Positions 33,188-41,393 of a stretch of DNA of 41,393 bases are shown piece by piece. This stretch comes from Candidatus Blautia stercorigallinarum (lineage in GTDB: Bacteria > Bacillota > Clostridia > Lachnospirales > Lachnospiraceae): contig DXIQ01000097.1 in NCBI GenBank assembly GCA_019112785.1, forward strand, positions 1 to 41,393, in the 5' to 3' direction. Numbering within the stretch: position 1 is the stretch's first letter; each line of letters opens with the position of its first letter. Made by a program: the position numbers and the translations under genes. Under the pieces are notes generated by a model. The model saw nothing but the letters and a program-made list of their open reading frames with translations. It ran no database searches and was not told the origin of the DNA.

Positions 33188-34726
33188 CTATGCCTGAACC
33201 TTCGGAGCTTTTCCCGCCTCACGCAGAGCGTTCAGATTCTTCACAGCCAGCTCGTGAGCTTCTTCCGGAGCTCCTGCCGGTTTATGCATCTTTGTCTTGC
33301 CTAAGATATTGGTATAGGCACCGTCTGCCCAGAAAATATTTCTGCCCAGGAATGCGGTAATGGCCGCATAAATCGGGTTCAGCAGATTTACAAAGGCAAA
33401 TGGGAAATAGGCAAAGGGATGAACCCCTAAAACTCCCATCTGGTAAGCGCCGCAGCCTGTCCAGGGGAACATAACCGCCCAGAGAGTACCGCAGTCCTCC
33501 AGGGTTCTGGAAAGCATATTCCGTCCCAGACCCATCTCGTCATATTTGTCCATATACAATGGAGCAGGTACGCCGATCCCCAGGAACTGGTCGCACATGG
33601 TAGCGTCGCAGAACAGAGAAGTCAGCAGTGTGGCAAGGATCAGACTTCCAACAGAGTGGAGTTTATGTTTCAGTTTGCCAAACAAAGTTTCAATACAGCC
33701 GCAGCGTTCCAGGGCGCCGCCATAGGCAACTGCCAGCAGGATCAGGTTGATGGTCCACATCTGACTGTCCATGCCGCCCCGGCTCAGCAGCTCATTGGCC
33801 AGGTCATTGGATGACTCCAGAGTGATGCCATAATGTAAAGTATTAAACAGATCGCTGACACTGTGCATTCCCTGGAAGACCATGGTACAGAGGATACCTA
33901 CACCTACAGAAATGGCAATTCCTACCAGTCCCGGCATCTTCAGGATACACACCACAATGATCACCGCAATGGGCAGAAGTACCAGAGGATTCAGATTAAA
34001 TCCTTCTGCCAGGGCATGCTGCAGATCTGTAGCTACAGAAGCATCAAAATTAGAAGTATCAATATTCAGCCCCAGGATCGTATATAAGATCAGAGAAATA
34101 ATAAAAGTAGGAGCTGTAGTAGAAATCATAGCAGTTACATGGTCAAACAATCCTGTCTGGGCCACTGCTGCCGCCAGGTTTGTGGTATCAGACAGAGGAG
34201 AAAATTTATCTCCGACATAGGCGCCTGAAATAACCATACCGGCTGTCAGAGCCGGATTGATCCCCAGTCCTGCGCCGATTCCCAGAAATGCAATACCGAT
34301 CGTGGCTGTTGCCGTCCAGGAAGAACCGCAGGCCAGGCTGACGATTGAAACCATCAGACAGCCTACCGGCAGGAACAGACTTGGTGTCAGAAGATCCAGG
34401 CCGTAATAAATGAGAGCCGGGATAGTACCTGACATGATAAATGTAGCTACCAGGATACCTACGGTACATAAGATCAGGATCGCTTCCATAGTGGCATTCA
34501 GTCTGTCCAGCATACCGGCCAGCATATCGGAAAAGCTATGTCCGCAGATGCCGCCGATAATACAGGCCACTGCAATGGAAATTACCAGAGGCATATGTGC
34601 GTCTGTATAATCCCCTCCCCCAATGAATCCATAAATCATCAGAACCATCATGACCAGAATGGGCAGGACCGCCTCAAATATGTTAGGCAGACGGACCGGC
34701 CGCTCTTTTTTTGCGTTTTCTCCCAT
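33188..34726 (-). CDS. NhaC-family Na+/H+ antiporter-type transporter
   Basis: A 512-residue membrane protein with about eleven to twelve helices. The family regions SLACGSSWTATATIGIAFLGI and SGAYVGDKFSPLSDTTNLAA are clear, as is FPWTGCGAYQMGVLGV. NhaC members exchange Na+ for H+, and some are thought to move organic substrates. It is only 29 bases downstream of hutH and has AGGAGG upstream, so the pair is an operon. That link suggests a role in histidine or urocanate transport, which is inference. Confidence 0.88.
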   Translation of the reverse strand: MGENAKKERPVRLPNIFEAVLPILVMMVLMIYGFIGGGDYTDAHMPLVISIAVACIIGGICGHSFSDMLAGMLDRLNATMEAILILCTVGILVATFIMSGTIPALIYYGLDLLTPSLFLPVGCLMVSIVSLACGSSWTATATIGIAFLGIGAGLGINPALTAGMVISGAYVGDKFSPLSDTTNLAAAVAQTGLFDHVTAMISTTAPTFIISLILYTILGLNIDTSNFDASVATDLQHALAEGFNLNPLVLLPIAVIIVVCILKMPGLVGIAISVGVGILCTMVFQGMHSVSDLFNTLHYGITLESSNDLANELLSRGGMDSQMWTINLILLAVAYGGALERCGCIETLFGKLKHKLHSVGSLILATLLTSLFCDATMCDQFLGIGVPAPLYMDKYDEMGLGRNMLSRTLEDCGTLWAVMFPWTGCGAYQMGVLGVHPFAYFPFAFVNLLNPIYAAITAFLGRNIFWADGAYTNILGKTKMHKPAGAPEEAHELAVKNLNALREAGKAPKVQA

Positions 34727-34755
34727 AATACTTTCCTCCTTTTTCCGGTTCAGTG

Positions 34756-36291
34756 TTATCTTGTTTCAATCTCACCGCCGATAGCTTCTTCTACCGCCTT
34801 GATCAAAGATCCGTCTTTAATGATCTCTTCGCAGTAGTTGATATCCCCATACAGTTCTCTGTCTTCGTCCAGAGTCGCTACTTTGCTGCGCACCAGGTCA
34901 TATGCCGCCTGAGTTCCTTTTCCAAGGCCTTTGTTCCCCCTCATATCAATGCCCTGGCAGGCCACCATCAGTTCCATGGCCAGCACTCTTCTTACATTTC
35001 CGGCAATCTCTCCTGCCTTTCTCGCCGCAATGGTACCCATGGATACATGATCCTCCTGTCCTGCGGAAGACGGGATGCTGTCAACAGAAGCCGGATGTGC
35101 CAGCACTTTGTTTTCCGATACAAGAGCCGCTGCAGAATACTGTACGATCATAAACCCTGAGCACACACCGCCATGAGGTGTCAAAAATGCAGGCAGGTTG
35201 CTGTAAGCAGGATTTACAAGACGTTCGATCCTTCTCTCAGATACATTTGCAAGCTCTGCCACACCAATTCCCAGGAAATCAAAACTTAACGCCATCGGCT
35301 GTCCGTGGAAGTTTCCTCCGGAAATCCCCGCCTGGTCTTCTTTAAAGATGATGGGGTTGTCCGTAACAGAGTTGATCTCAATATTTACCTTATCCAATAC
35401 ATAGTTGATCGCATCTTTGCTGGCGCCGTGGATCTGAGGCGAGCATCTTAAGGAATAAGCATCCTGCACCCGGATCTCTCCCTGGCGAGTAGTATTCTTG
35501 CTTCCCTCCAGCAGTCTTAACAGGTTTCTGGCAGTTGCCAGCTGTCCGGAATGAGGACGAACCTGATGGACTCTCGGGTCCAGCGCATCCACTACGCCGT
35601 TCTGAGCCTCGAAGCACAGGGCATCGGCAATATCTGCTACCTTCAACAGGTTCAGCGCGTCATAAACCGCCAGGGCTCCTGCAGAAGTCATTGCCTGGGT
35701 GCCGTTGTTCAGAGCCAGGCCCTCTTTTGCATACAGTTCAATGGTAGGGATTCCCGCACGTTTCATAGCCTCTGCACCTGGAAGCAGTTCGCCTTCATAA
35801 TAGGCCATTCCAAGTCCCAGCATAGGCAGGACCATATGAGACAACGGCGCCAGATCGCCGGAAGCTCCAAGGGATCCTTTCTGAGGGATAAAAGCCGTCA
35901 CGCCCTTGTTCAGCATATCTACCATAGTCTGTACTGTCTCCAGACGGATACCGGAAAATCCCTTTACAAGATTATTGATCCTCAACAGCATAATTCCTCT
36001 GGCAATATCTTCTTTAAAAGGTTCTCCTGCGCCTACCGCATGGGTAATGATCAGATTTTTCTGGAGGGCCTTGCACTGGTCGTGGGAGATCACCACATCA
36101 CTGAACTTACCGAATCCGGTAGTAATTCCATACACGACCTTCTCATCTTCCACCAACTGATCCACTACTTTTCTGGATTCAATGATCTGCTTCTTTGCCT
36201 CTTGGGCCAGCTCAATCTTCGCATGTCCCCGACAGATGGCTGCGATCTGGTCCAGTGTCAGGTCATTTCCCGTAATCATTATGTTACTCAT
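34756..36291 (-). CDS. hutH: Histidine ammonia-lyase
   Basis: A 511-residue enzyme that converts histidine to urocanate and ammonia. The self-forming MIO cofactor comes from A143-S144-G145 in GSLGASGDLAPLSHM. Catalytic residues are visible in VVYGITTGFGKF (Tyr54), and the MIO neighbourhood LNNGTQAM and NIEINSVTDNPI are intact. Length matches the family. AGAGGG lies before the ATG. No hutU, hutI or hutG is in this window, so the downstream route is elsewhere or absent. Direct repeats in its promoter and a large activator gene upstream point to specific regulation. Confidence 0.97.
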   Translation of the reverse strand: MSNIMITGNDLTLDQIAAICRGHAKIELAQEAKKQIIESRKVVDQLVEDEKVVYGITTGFGKFSDVVISHDQCKALQKNLIITHAVGAGEPFKEDIARGIMLLRINNLVKGFSGIRLETVQTMVDMLNKGVTAFIPQKGSLGASGDLAPLSHMVLPMLGLGMAYYEGELLPGAEAMKRAGIPTIELYAKEGLALNNGTQAMTSAGALAVYDALNLLKVADIADALCFEAQNGVVDALDPRVHQVRPHSGQLATARNLLRLLEGSKNTTRQGEIRVQDAYSLRCSPQIHGASKDAINYVLDKVNIEINSVTDNPIIFKEDQAGISGGNFHGQPMALSFDFLGIGVAELANVSERRIERLVNPAYSNLPAFLTPHGGVCSGFMIVQYSAAALVSENKVLAHPASVDSIPSSAGQEDHVSMGTIAARKAGEIAGNVRRVLAMELMVACQGIDMRGNKGLGKGTQAAYDLVRSKVATLDEDRELYGDINYCEEIIKDGSLIKAVEEAIGGEIETR

Positions 36292-36329
36292 ATCACACCC
36301 TCTTTTCCTTATGTTATAGTATATTAAAA

Positions 36330-36371
36330 ATTATACAGTTTAAAGTGTCTAAAAAGCGTCAATAGGCGTCA
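36330..36371 (-). promoter_or_regulatory. hutH promoter with SARP-type direct repeats
   Basis: On the minus strand TGACGC occurs at 36371-36366 and again at 36361-36356, one helical turn apart. A weaker third copy (TAGACA) follows after another ten bases. A TATAAT lies at 36335-36330. The remainder of the interval 36372-36502 shows no gene. SARP regulators bind such direct repeats upstream of the -10. Confidence 0.55.
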
Positions 36372-36502
36372 TTTTGCATAATATATCTCCTTATATCCTG
36401 GAATATTTTTGTTATTTTCACTCCATCGTCTTTCTCCATTATGTTATCTATGCGCATTTTTACCAAATCACCATTTTACAACTTCATTTTACGAAAGTGC
36501 AG

Positions 36503-36564
36503 GAAAACTCCAGAAGACCACCGGTGCCGGCATCCCAATAATGCAAAGCCCCGGTGGTCCTCTG
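36503..36564 (-). terminator. Terminator after the SARP-type regulator gene
   Basis: CAGAAGACCACCGG (36511-36524) and CCGGTGGTCCTCTG (36551-36564) form a 14-bp stem with one mismatch, just past the regulator's stop. On the minus strand it is followed by GAGTTTTCC, a weak T-run. Confidence 0.65.
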
Positions 36565-36571
36565 TATGATT

Positions 36572-39433
36572 TTAAATAAATTTTTTGCCTATTTCCTGTA
36601 AGAGCTGTTCTGTAGAAGGATTCTTCATTTTTTCTGAAATCCTCCGACTCTCCTCATAATATTTTCTTGCTTCTTCTGTTCTTCCTTTTTTCAGCAGAAG
36701 TATCGCCAGACAGGCCTCCGCCTTTTCTCTTCCCCAGTAATAACCGTGACGTTTCAGACATTCCACCGCCTGAAGAAGATATTTTTCTCCTTCTTCATAG
36801 TTTTCCTGAAGAAGCCGTACCTGTCCAAGTCCCGAATAAAACTGCCCCAGTCCGTTAGTCATCACCTTATCCTTTCCTGTCTCCAGAGCTTTTTCATAAT
36901 ATTCTGCCGCTTGTTCCAGTTTTCCCTGCTCCCGGTATAAATCTCCCAGATAACCGTAGCAGGCAGCTATACTGATATGGAAACACCCATCTTCCGACTC
37001 CGTTTTCTGAAAGATCTCAATAGACCGGCGAAAATTTTCTTCTGCTTTCTGATAGTCCTTTCGGTATAAATAGTACCAGCCCAGCAGCCTTGTAAAAACG
37101 CCCTGGTCCTCTTTCTCTCCCTCCTTCAGAAGAGTAAAACCTTTGTCCACATATTCCTTTACCAGTTCAGGCTCTTCCACCTGGATTCCATAAAAACACA
37201 TCTGCTTATAGCTGTTCAGAAGAGTTTTTTTATTCTTCAGTTCCCGGGCCAGCCGGATACTCTGTTCAATACAGGTTAACCCCGGCTCGTATTCTCCCTG
37301 GGCAATATTATATCGCCCTTTGACGTAATACATCTTCATTTTCATTTCCCTGACTTTAGGGGAAGTATCCGAAAGGCGGATCACTTCCTCGGCCAGGTCC
37401 ATGATCTGAGGGGCCCCTGCCACCAGGAGAGGTTCTTCTTCAGCCTCTTCCAGCCCCCAGTGAAGCACAGGAAAATTTTCATTGATCAAAGTATAGTATT
37501 CACTGAGATAAGCAATTTTATACTCATATACCTTCGCCCGGTTATGGCACTTTTCATAGTGATAGATCACCATAGGAAGCCCGGCCAGATTCGCTTTTAC
37601 ATTTCCCTGTTTTTCATAGTATTCCGCCAGCATCTGATGATACAGACGCCGCTGGCCCTGGCTCTGTCGTTCATAGATGCATTCCCTAAAGACTCTGTGT
37701 ACAAATTCGTAAAAAATATTCCATCCGATAAGACTTTCCTTTATCAGATGTCTCTCCTGAAGCTTTTCCAAAGCCCGTATAAGGGTCAATCTGTCCATAT
37801 CCGGAAGGAGCAGTTCCAATTCTTCAATAGCGGTCTTTTCTGGAAAAACCGACAAACAGTTCAGCACCTGGTTCTCTGTCTCCGGAAGTCCTGCCAGCCT
37901 GGCTTTGATCACATTATGGGCTTTGGGGGATATCTCAAGGGTGAATCCTTTCTCTTTGATATAGTTGATCATTTCCATCAAAAAGAAGGCATTCCCTTCG
38001 GACATCTCATAGATCTGGTCACGTTTTTTCTTTTCTCCATCCAGCTGGGGAAGAAAACGATGCAGGAGCTCTTCTGTTTCCTGCTTTGTAAAGGGTTCCA
38101 GATAAATGATCCGGAGAAGATCCTGACGGATCAGTTTTTCCATTGCTTCCATGATCTCCTGGTCAGAGTTCTGATCATAAGTACAGATCACCAGGATCTT
38201 ATCTGTTCCCACCGTAAGGAGCAGACGGTTCAGAAGCTGGAAACTCATAGGATCCATCCACTGGATATCATCAAAGAAAAGCACCAGTCTGTGGCTCTGT
38301 GTGATCTTCCGGCACATTTCAATGGTAACACGCTCTACACTCTGGAAGGAGGGCTGCCCAGGTCCGTTCTTCTTTTCCTCTGAGGCGCCCATGATCAGCT
38401 GATGGATCTGCTGTTCCTCTTTCCGGATCAGATCCTGATCAAACAATCCGTTTTCCCCACATTGTTCCATTTCCCAGAAAATGTCATTCCATGGTCTGAG
38501 ATAAAACTCTTTTTCCTCCTTATAACAGTTTGCCTGCAGGATAAGTCTCTGATAGCCTTTCAGCATCTGGGCCGCCTTATTTAAAAGCGCCGTCTTTCCA
38601 ACTCCCTCTTCTCCTGCGATGGCCACACACTGGGGAATTGCCGAGGGGCCGGTGCCGTTTACACACTGGCTGATCAGATAGATCTCCTCTGTTCTTCCTA
38701 CAAAAGACACATTCCAGATCTCACCAGGCTGAGATACATTTCCTTTTACATTAAAGATCCTGTGAAAAAGCTGGGTGATCTCTCCTGAGGGCTCTACTCC
38801 CAGATCCTCCGATAAAGTCTTCTCCAGATCATAATAAAGCTTGATGGCCATATTATAATTTCCGCCGGCTGCATAAATCTCCATAATTTCATAATAAAGC
38901 TCTTCATTATATGGATCCTGGCGGATCAGCATATTCCCATATTTCTGGATCTGTCCCATGTTCTTTTGGGTATTGGCCTCCTTCAGCTTTTTTTTCACAG
39001 CTTTCACAATACGGCGGTTATACTGCTCCTGCATAGAAGATACCCATTCTTCAAATTCATAACAATTTTTAATATGGAAATGAGCCAGAAATCCCTCCTC
39101 TTCAGGTTCCGGAATGTAATCCTCCTCCACATTATCCCAGTCGATCTGCACAGCGCATTCCGGATTCAAAGCAATCCCCGTATGTCCTTCTGTTACCAGT
39201 ATCTCTTTTCCCAGCAGTTTTTTTATCTGATAAACAGCCTCTCTGAGATTCTTTCGCCCTACATTTTCATTATCCGCGCCCCACAGAACATAAATGATCT
39301 CTTCTCTGGTAGCGTTCTTTTTCACGCAAAGGTAATAGAAAAAGCCTTCCGCTTTCTTATACGGAAAGTTTACCCTTTTTCCATTCACTTCTACATATGG
39401 CCTGCCTAATAGATGTACGCTAATTTTATCCAA
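36572..39433 (-). CDS. Large SARP/BTAD-AAA-TPR transcriptional activator
   Basis: A 953-residue regulator. A winged-helix domain (about 1-95, VHLLGRPYVEVNGKRV and NLREAVYQIKKLLG) is followed by the bacterial transcriptional activator domain (about 100-235, NEELYYEIMEIYAAGGNYNM). Next comes an AAA-type ATPase with Walker A GEEGVGKT (274-281) and Walker B LVLFFDDIQWMD. Finally there is a long TPR region (about 640-950, with GQFYSGLGQVRLLQENYEEG). This resembles AfsR/MalT-like ATP-dependent activators. The start is TTG at 39433, with AAGGG about eight bases upstream; a nearby ATG is out of frame. It stands directly upstream of hutH on the same strand, so it probably activates that operon. Confidence 0.9.
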   Translation of the reverse strand: MDKISVHLLGRPYVEVNGKRVNFPYKKAEGFFYYLCVKKNATREEIIYVLWGADNENVGRKNLREAVYQIKKLLGKEILVTEGHTGIALNPECAVQIDWDNVEEDYIPEPEEEGFLAHFHIKNCYEFEEWVSSMQEQYNRRIVKAVKKKLKEANTQKNMGQIQKYGNMLIRQDPYNEELYYEIMEIYAAGGNYNMAIKLYYDLEKTLSEDLGVEPSGEITQLFHRIFNVKGNVSQPGEIWNVSFVGRTEEIYLISQCVNGTGPSAIPQCVAIAGEEGVGKTALLNKAAQMLKGYQRLILQANCYKEEKEFYLRPWNDIFWEMEQCGENGLFDQDLIRKEEQQIHQLIMGASEEKKNGPGQPSFQSVERVTIEMCRKITQSHRLVLFFDDIQWMDPMSFQLLNRLLLTVGTDKILVICTYDQNSDQEIMEAMEKLIRQDLLRIIYLEPFTKQETEELLHRFLPQLDGEKKKRDQIYEMSEGNAFFLMEMINYIKEKGFTLEISPKAHNVIKARLAGLPETENQVLNCLSVFPEKTAIEELELLLPDMDRLTLIRALEKLQERHLIKESLIGWNIFYEFVHRVFRECIYERQSQGQRRLYHQMLAEYYEKQGNVKANLAGLPMVIYHYEKCHNRAKVYEYKIAYLSEYYTLINENFPVLHWGLEEAEEEPLLVAGAPQIMDLAEEVIRLSDTSPKVREMKMKMYYVKGRYNIAQGEYEPGLTCIEQSIRLARELKNKKTLLNSYKQMCFYGIQVEEPELVKEYVDKGFTLLKEGEKEDQGVFTRLLGWYYLYRKDYQKAEENFRRSIEIFQKTESEDGCFHISIAACYGYLGDLYREQGKLEQAAEYYEKALETGKDKVMTNGLGQFYSGLGQVRLLQENYEEGEKYLLQAVECLKRHGYYWGREKAEACLAILLLKKGRTEEARKYYEESRRISEKMKNPSTEQLLQEIGKKFI

Positions 39434-39475
39434 TTCTTCATCCCTTTCCGCCTATTCAGGAACTTGTATTGTATC

Positions 39476-39504
39476 AGTATACGGAACAAAAATATAATTG
39501 TCAA
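39476..39504 (-). promoter_or_regulatory. Strong promoter of the SARP-type regulator gene
   Basis: On the minus strand TTGACA (39504-39499), a 17-base spacer and TATACT (39481-39476). It lies about 40 bases before the TTG start codon. Confidence 0.78.
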
Positions 39505-39604
39505 CAAACCGGCCAATCCCTTTTGTCATTTTAAAAACCTTATTTCTATTCTATCACTTCTCCCCTGTATTTTCACAGTTTATCCGGAATTCTTCCAAAA
39601 ACCA

Positions 39605-39633
39605 TTGAAATTTTACCTGTCTGAGTATATGAT
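39605..39633 (+). promoter_or_regulatory. Promoter of the DUF3783 gene
   Basis: TTGAAA (39605-39610), a 17-base spacer and TATGAT (39628-39633). Transcription would start about 25 bases before the ATG at 39665. Confidence 0.7.
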
Positions 39634-39664
39634 TAAATTAATATTACAGCAGAGGGGGAAATTT

Positions 39665-40072
39665 ATGATCGTTCGAAAACCGCTGATCCTATACTATGAT
39701 AACGGACAGGAAGAGAAAAGAAAATCCCTGGAAAAGGCAGCCTTGCATCTCGGCATTGGTTTTATACCGGTTACCGGGGCTCATTTTCTTCAGACTGTGG
39801 GACATCTTGCTAAAGTCAAAGGTTTTCCCGCCAGAAAAATACCGCCTTTTGAAAATTCTCCTGAAATCACGAAGGACGTTCTGGTCATGTGTAATTTCAC
39901 TGAAGAAAAACTGGATATGCTCCTGGAAGCCATGAAAAACGGCGTCATTCCTCAAGTGGCTTTAAAAGCTGTTCTCACTGCCCAGAACTGTTTCTGGACG
40001 TTTGCTCAGCTGTTCCAGGAACTGGAAGAAGAACATCTTCAATTCTACAGCGAAGAACCCACAGGTCAGTAA
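39665..40072 (+). CDS. DUF3783 domain protein
   Basis: A 135-residue cytoplasmic protein of unknown function. The second half resembles DUF3783 (SPEITKDVLVMCNFTEEKLD, then AMKNGVIPQVALKAVLTAQN and WTFAQLFQELEEEH). The start is the ATG at 39665, which has AGGGGG six bases upstream and follows a good promoter. A longer open frame reaching back to 39413 has no ribosome site and would overlap the divergent regulator gene. A strong terminator follows, so it is a single-gene unit. Confidence 0.82.
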   Translation: MIVRKPLILYYDNGQEEKRKSLEKAALHLGIGFIPVTGAHFLQTVGHLAKVKGFPARKIPPFENSPEITKDVLVMCNFTEEKLDMLLEAMKNGVIPQVALKAVLTAQNCFWTFAQLFQELEEEHLQFYSEEPTGQ

Positions 40073-40111
40073 ACAGAACCGCCATCTCACCGGCGGTTCT
40101 GTTCTTTTTTT
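40073..40111 (+). terminator. Intrinsic terminator after the DUF3783 gene
   Basis: ACAGAACCGCC (40073-40083), an eight-base loop and GGCGGTTCTGT (40092-40102) form a perfect 11-bp stem, followed by TCTTTTTTT. Confidence 0.93.
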
Positions 40112-40159
40112 GCCTTCCAGAGCATACACTCCTATTAAGCACTCCGGAAAGGTAACATT

Positions 40160-40930
40160 ATGCTCACAAAACGCATTCTCAATGCTGTTCTTGCCCTAGG
40201 TTTCGCCGCACTCCTGGTTTTATGCGGTCTCATCTGCGGCCCCCGTCTGATATCTGTAGCCAGCACTTCCGGCAGCCGCGAACTGCCCATCTACTGTGTA
40301 GAAACAGATAAGCCTCAGATCTCTATCAGCTTTGATTCCGCATGGGGAAATGAATACACACAGACCATCCTGGATATCCTTGCCGCCCACAATGTAAAAG
40401 CTACTTTTTTCATGACCGGCCAATGGGTGGAAAAATTTCCGGAAGAGGTAGTAAAGATCTATGAAGCAGGGCACGATCTTGGAAACCACAGCGAAAGCCA
40501 CCCCTATATGAGTAAACTGGGAGAGGCGGAACAGATCCAGGAACTTATGACCGTTCATAATAAGGTAAAAGAGCTGACAGGATATGATATGTTTCTCTTC
40601 CGGGCTCCCTATGGAGATTACAATAATTCAGTAATTTCCTGTATCCGGGAAAATAATTACTATCCCATACAATGGGATGTGGATTCTCTGGACTGGAAGG
40701 ATTACGGCGCCCAGGATATTATTAAGAGGATCACCGAAAACAAAAAACTTGGCAACGGAAGCATTATCCTGTGCCATAATGGGGCCAAATACATTACAGA
40801 CGCTCTGGATACTGTTCTTACTACTCTTCAGGACAAAGGATATGAGTTTGTCCCAATTTCCCAGCTTATCTATAAAGACCATTACCATATAAATTATGAA
40901 GGCAGGCAGATCCCTGATACAGATTCCTGA
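40160..40930 (+). CDS. Polysaccharide deacetylase (PdaB-like, sporulation type)
   Basis: A 256-residue NodB-fold enzyme with an N-terminal signal anchor (about residues 8-32). Motif 1 is ISFDSAWG, in which only the first aspartate of the usual FDDG remains, as in the PdaB subgroup. Motif 2 is GHDLGNHSESH with the metal histidines, motif 3 is RAPYGDYN, and VDSLDW and ILCHNG follow. PdaB-like proteins act on cortex or cell-wall peptidoglycan in spore formers. GGAAAGG precedes the ATG. Deacetylase activity is likely but not certain given the altered first motif. Confidence 0.88.
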   Translation: MLTKRILNAVLALGFAALLVLCGLICGPRLISVASTSGSRELPIYCVETDKPQISISFDSAWGNEYTQTILDILAAHNVKATFFMTGQWVEKFPEEVVKIYEAGHDLGNHSESHPYMSKLGEAEQIQELMTVHNKVKELTGYDMFLFRAPYGDYNNSVISCIRENNYYPIQWDVDSLDWKDYGAQDIIKRITENKKLGNGSIILCHNGAKYITDALDTVLTTLQDKGYEFVPISQLIYKDHYHINYEGRQIPDTDS

Positions 40931-41014
40931 AAAACGGCTTCATCTCTGCTCCGGAGGCAGTCCTTAAAGTTTCCTATAGAATCTTTTCTATAGGCCCCCG
41001 ACAGATTTTATATA

Positions 41015-41042
41015 CAAAAAAAGTGCCCGCCACCGAGGCACT
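41015..41042 (-). terminator. Terminator of the tRNA operon
   Basis: On the minus strand AGTGCC (41042-41037), a nine-base loop and GGCACT (41027-41022) followed by seven T residues. It ends the leftward tRNA cluster. The rest of the gap from 40931 holds only a CCTATAGA/TCTATAGG inverted repeat near 40972-40994. Confidence 0.9.
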
Positions 41043-41049
41043 TTCAGGC

Positions 41050-41130
41050 TGCGGATAACAGGACTTGAACCTGCACGTCGTAGACACCAGAACCTAAATC
41101 TGGCGCGTCTGCCAATTCCGCCATATCCGC
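41050..41130 (-). tRNA. tRNA-Leu (UAG)
   Basis: The acceptor stem GCGGATA/TATCCGC, D arm, anticodon stem CCAGA/TCTGG with loop TTTAGGT (anticodon UAG), a long variable region and a T arm with GGTTCAA are all visible on the minus strand. The discriminator is A, and CCA is not encoded. Confidence 0.93.
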
Positions 41131-41145
41131 TTATCATATTTAGAA

Positions 41146-41179
41146 AAAGAAAAAGCCCAAACCAGATCGGTTTGGGCTT
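41146..41179 (-). terminator. Terminator-like hairpin between tRNA-Lys and tRNA-Leu
   Basis: AAGCCCAAACC and GGTTTGGGCTT (11 bp, five-base loop) are followed on the minus strand by TTTTTCTTTTTC. It may end the upstream tRNA transcript and leave tRNA-Leu on its own promoter, or permit partial read-through. Confidence 0.8.
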
Positions 41180-41183
41180 CCAG

Positions 41184-41256
41184 TGAAGCATCGGGGATTC
41201 GAACCCCGGACAACTTGATTAAAAGTCAAGTGCTCTACCGACTGAGCTAATGCTCC
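41184..41256 (-). tRNA. tRNA-Lys (UUU)
   Basis: A 73-base cloverleaf with acceptor GGAGCAT/ATGCTTC (one G-U pair), D arm TAGCTCAGTCGGTAGAGC, anticodon stem CTTGA/TCAAG with loop CTTTTAA (anticodon UUU) and T arm GGGGTTCGAATCCCC. The discriminator is A. Confidence 0.95.
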
Positions 41257-41266
41257 ATAATATCAA

Positions 41267-41338
41267 CTGGGCTAGCTGGATTCGAACCAGCGAGTGCAGG
41301 AGTCAAAGTCCTGTGCCTTACCGCTTGGCGATAGCCCA
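41267..41338 (-). tRNA. tRNA-Gln (UUG)
   Basis: A 72-base cloverleaf with acceptor TGGGCTA/TAGCCCA, anticodon stem CAGGA/TCCTG with loop CTTTGAC (anticodon UUG) and T arm CTGGTTCGAATCCAG. The U1-A72 pair and G discriminator are typical of glutamine tRNA. Confidence 0.95.
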
Positions 41339-41356
41339 AGACCGCCTTACGGCTAA

Positions 41357-41393
41357 GGTGGATAAAGGGATTCGAACCCTTGGCCTCCAGAGC
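41357..41393 (-). tRNA. Partial tRNA, probably His (cut by window edge)
   Basis: Only the 3' half is visible: the anticodon-stem strand TCTGG, variable AGGCC, T arm AAGGGTTCGAATCCCTT and acceptor strand TATCCAC. The discriminator reads C, which in bacteria is characteristic of tRNA-His. The anticodon itself lies beyond the edge. Confidence 0.65.

Noticed and set aside
39413-39664. Upstream extension of the DUF3783 gene
   Set aside because: It would overlap the divergent regulator's start and promoter, has no ribosome site, and begins before the promoter at 39605.
40972-40994. CCTATAGA/TCTATAGG inverted repeat as terminator of the deacetylase gene
   Set aside because: It is not followed by a T-run on the plus strand, so a terminator call is not supported.

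Overview
The window looks like a piece of chromosome from a Gram-positive anaerobe of the Lachnospiraceae (a Blautia/Dorea-like Clostridium). The grounds are FeoAB, MutS2, a siroheme-type reductase paired with a CoA-disulfide-reductase/rhodanese protein, rubredoxin, a PdaB-like deacetylase, strong AGGAGG-type ribosome sites, TTGACA/TATAAT promoters, and product sequences typical of that family. The species assignment is inference from protein style only.

Positions 1 to about 9,500 are the right-hand part of an integrated plasmid-like mobile element. Nearly all of its genes read leftward. From right to left they are a ParB-like protein, an orphan TnpV, a short replication-initiator-type HTH protein, a ParM/ParR-like partition pair, a divergent XRE regulator facing a small membrane protein, a long hairpin-rich non-coding stretch (candidate oriT), MobC, a MOBP relaxase, an out-of-frame overlapping coiled-coil/membrane protein, an XRE regulator and a type I restriction HsdR that runs off the left edge. 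The element ends at the 3' end of the rRNA uracil methyltransferase gene rumA/rlmD, a known insertion target for integrative elements. No integrase is in view, so it should lie beyond the left edge.

Positions 9,457 to 18,257 hold housekeeping genes: rumA, yhaM, a membrane-anchored HtrA-like protein with a degraded catalytic triad, mutS2, and a two-component system. Positions 18,428 to 27,792 are a long leftward run headed by a strong promoter before dapF: dapF, MATE, feoA, feoB, radical SAM/DUF4080, nth, a DnaQ-type exonuclease, a 34-residue membrane peptide, an AIR-synthase-like protein and trmL. A 160-bp near-perfect palindrome separates this run from the two-component system.

Positions 27,844 to 31,737 are a sulfur locus. 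A CoA-disulfide reductase-rhodanese protein and a small siroheme/ferredoxin reductase are divergent from a LysR regulator, with a LysR-type dyad near -65 of the reductase promoter. Next come a Gdx/SugE-type small multidrug resistance protein behind a candidate guanidine riboswitch with terminator, a three-way-junction-like structured element, and rubredoxin. Positions 33,188 to 39,433 are a histidine locus: an NhaC-type transporter, hutH, and a large SARP/BTAD-AAA-TPR regulator, with direct repeats in front of hutH. The right end has a DUF3783 protein, a PdaB-like deacetylase and a tRNA cluster (Leu, Lys, Gln and a cut tRNA, probably His).

The most unusual signals are structural. There is a dispersed, conserved, hairpin-forming repeat with two copies in intergenic leaders (about 11.0 kb and 30.7 kb), the long palindrome at 18.3 kb, the three-way-junction element at 32.3 kb, the 449-bp out-of-frame overlap in the mobilization genes, and compact operator/promoter architectures at hsdR, the sulfur operon and hutH.
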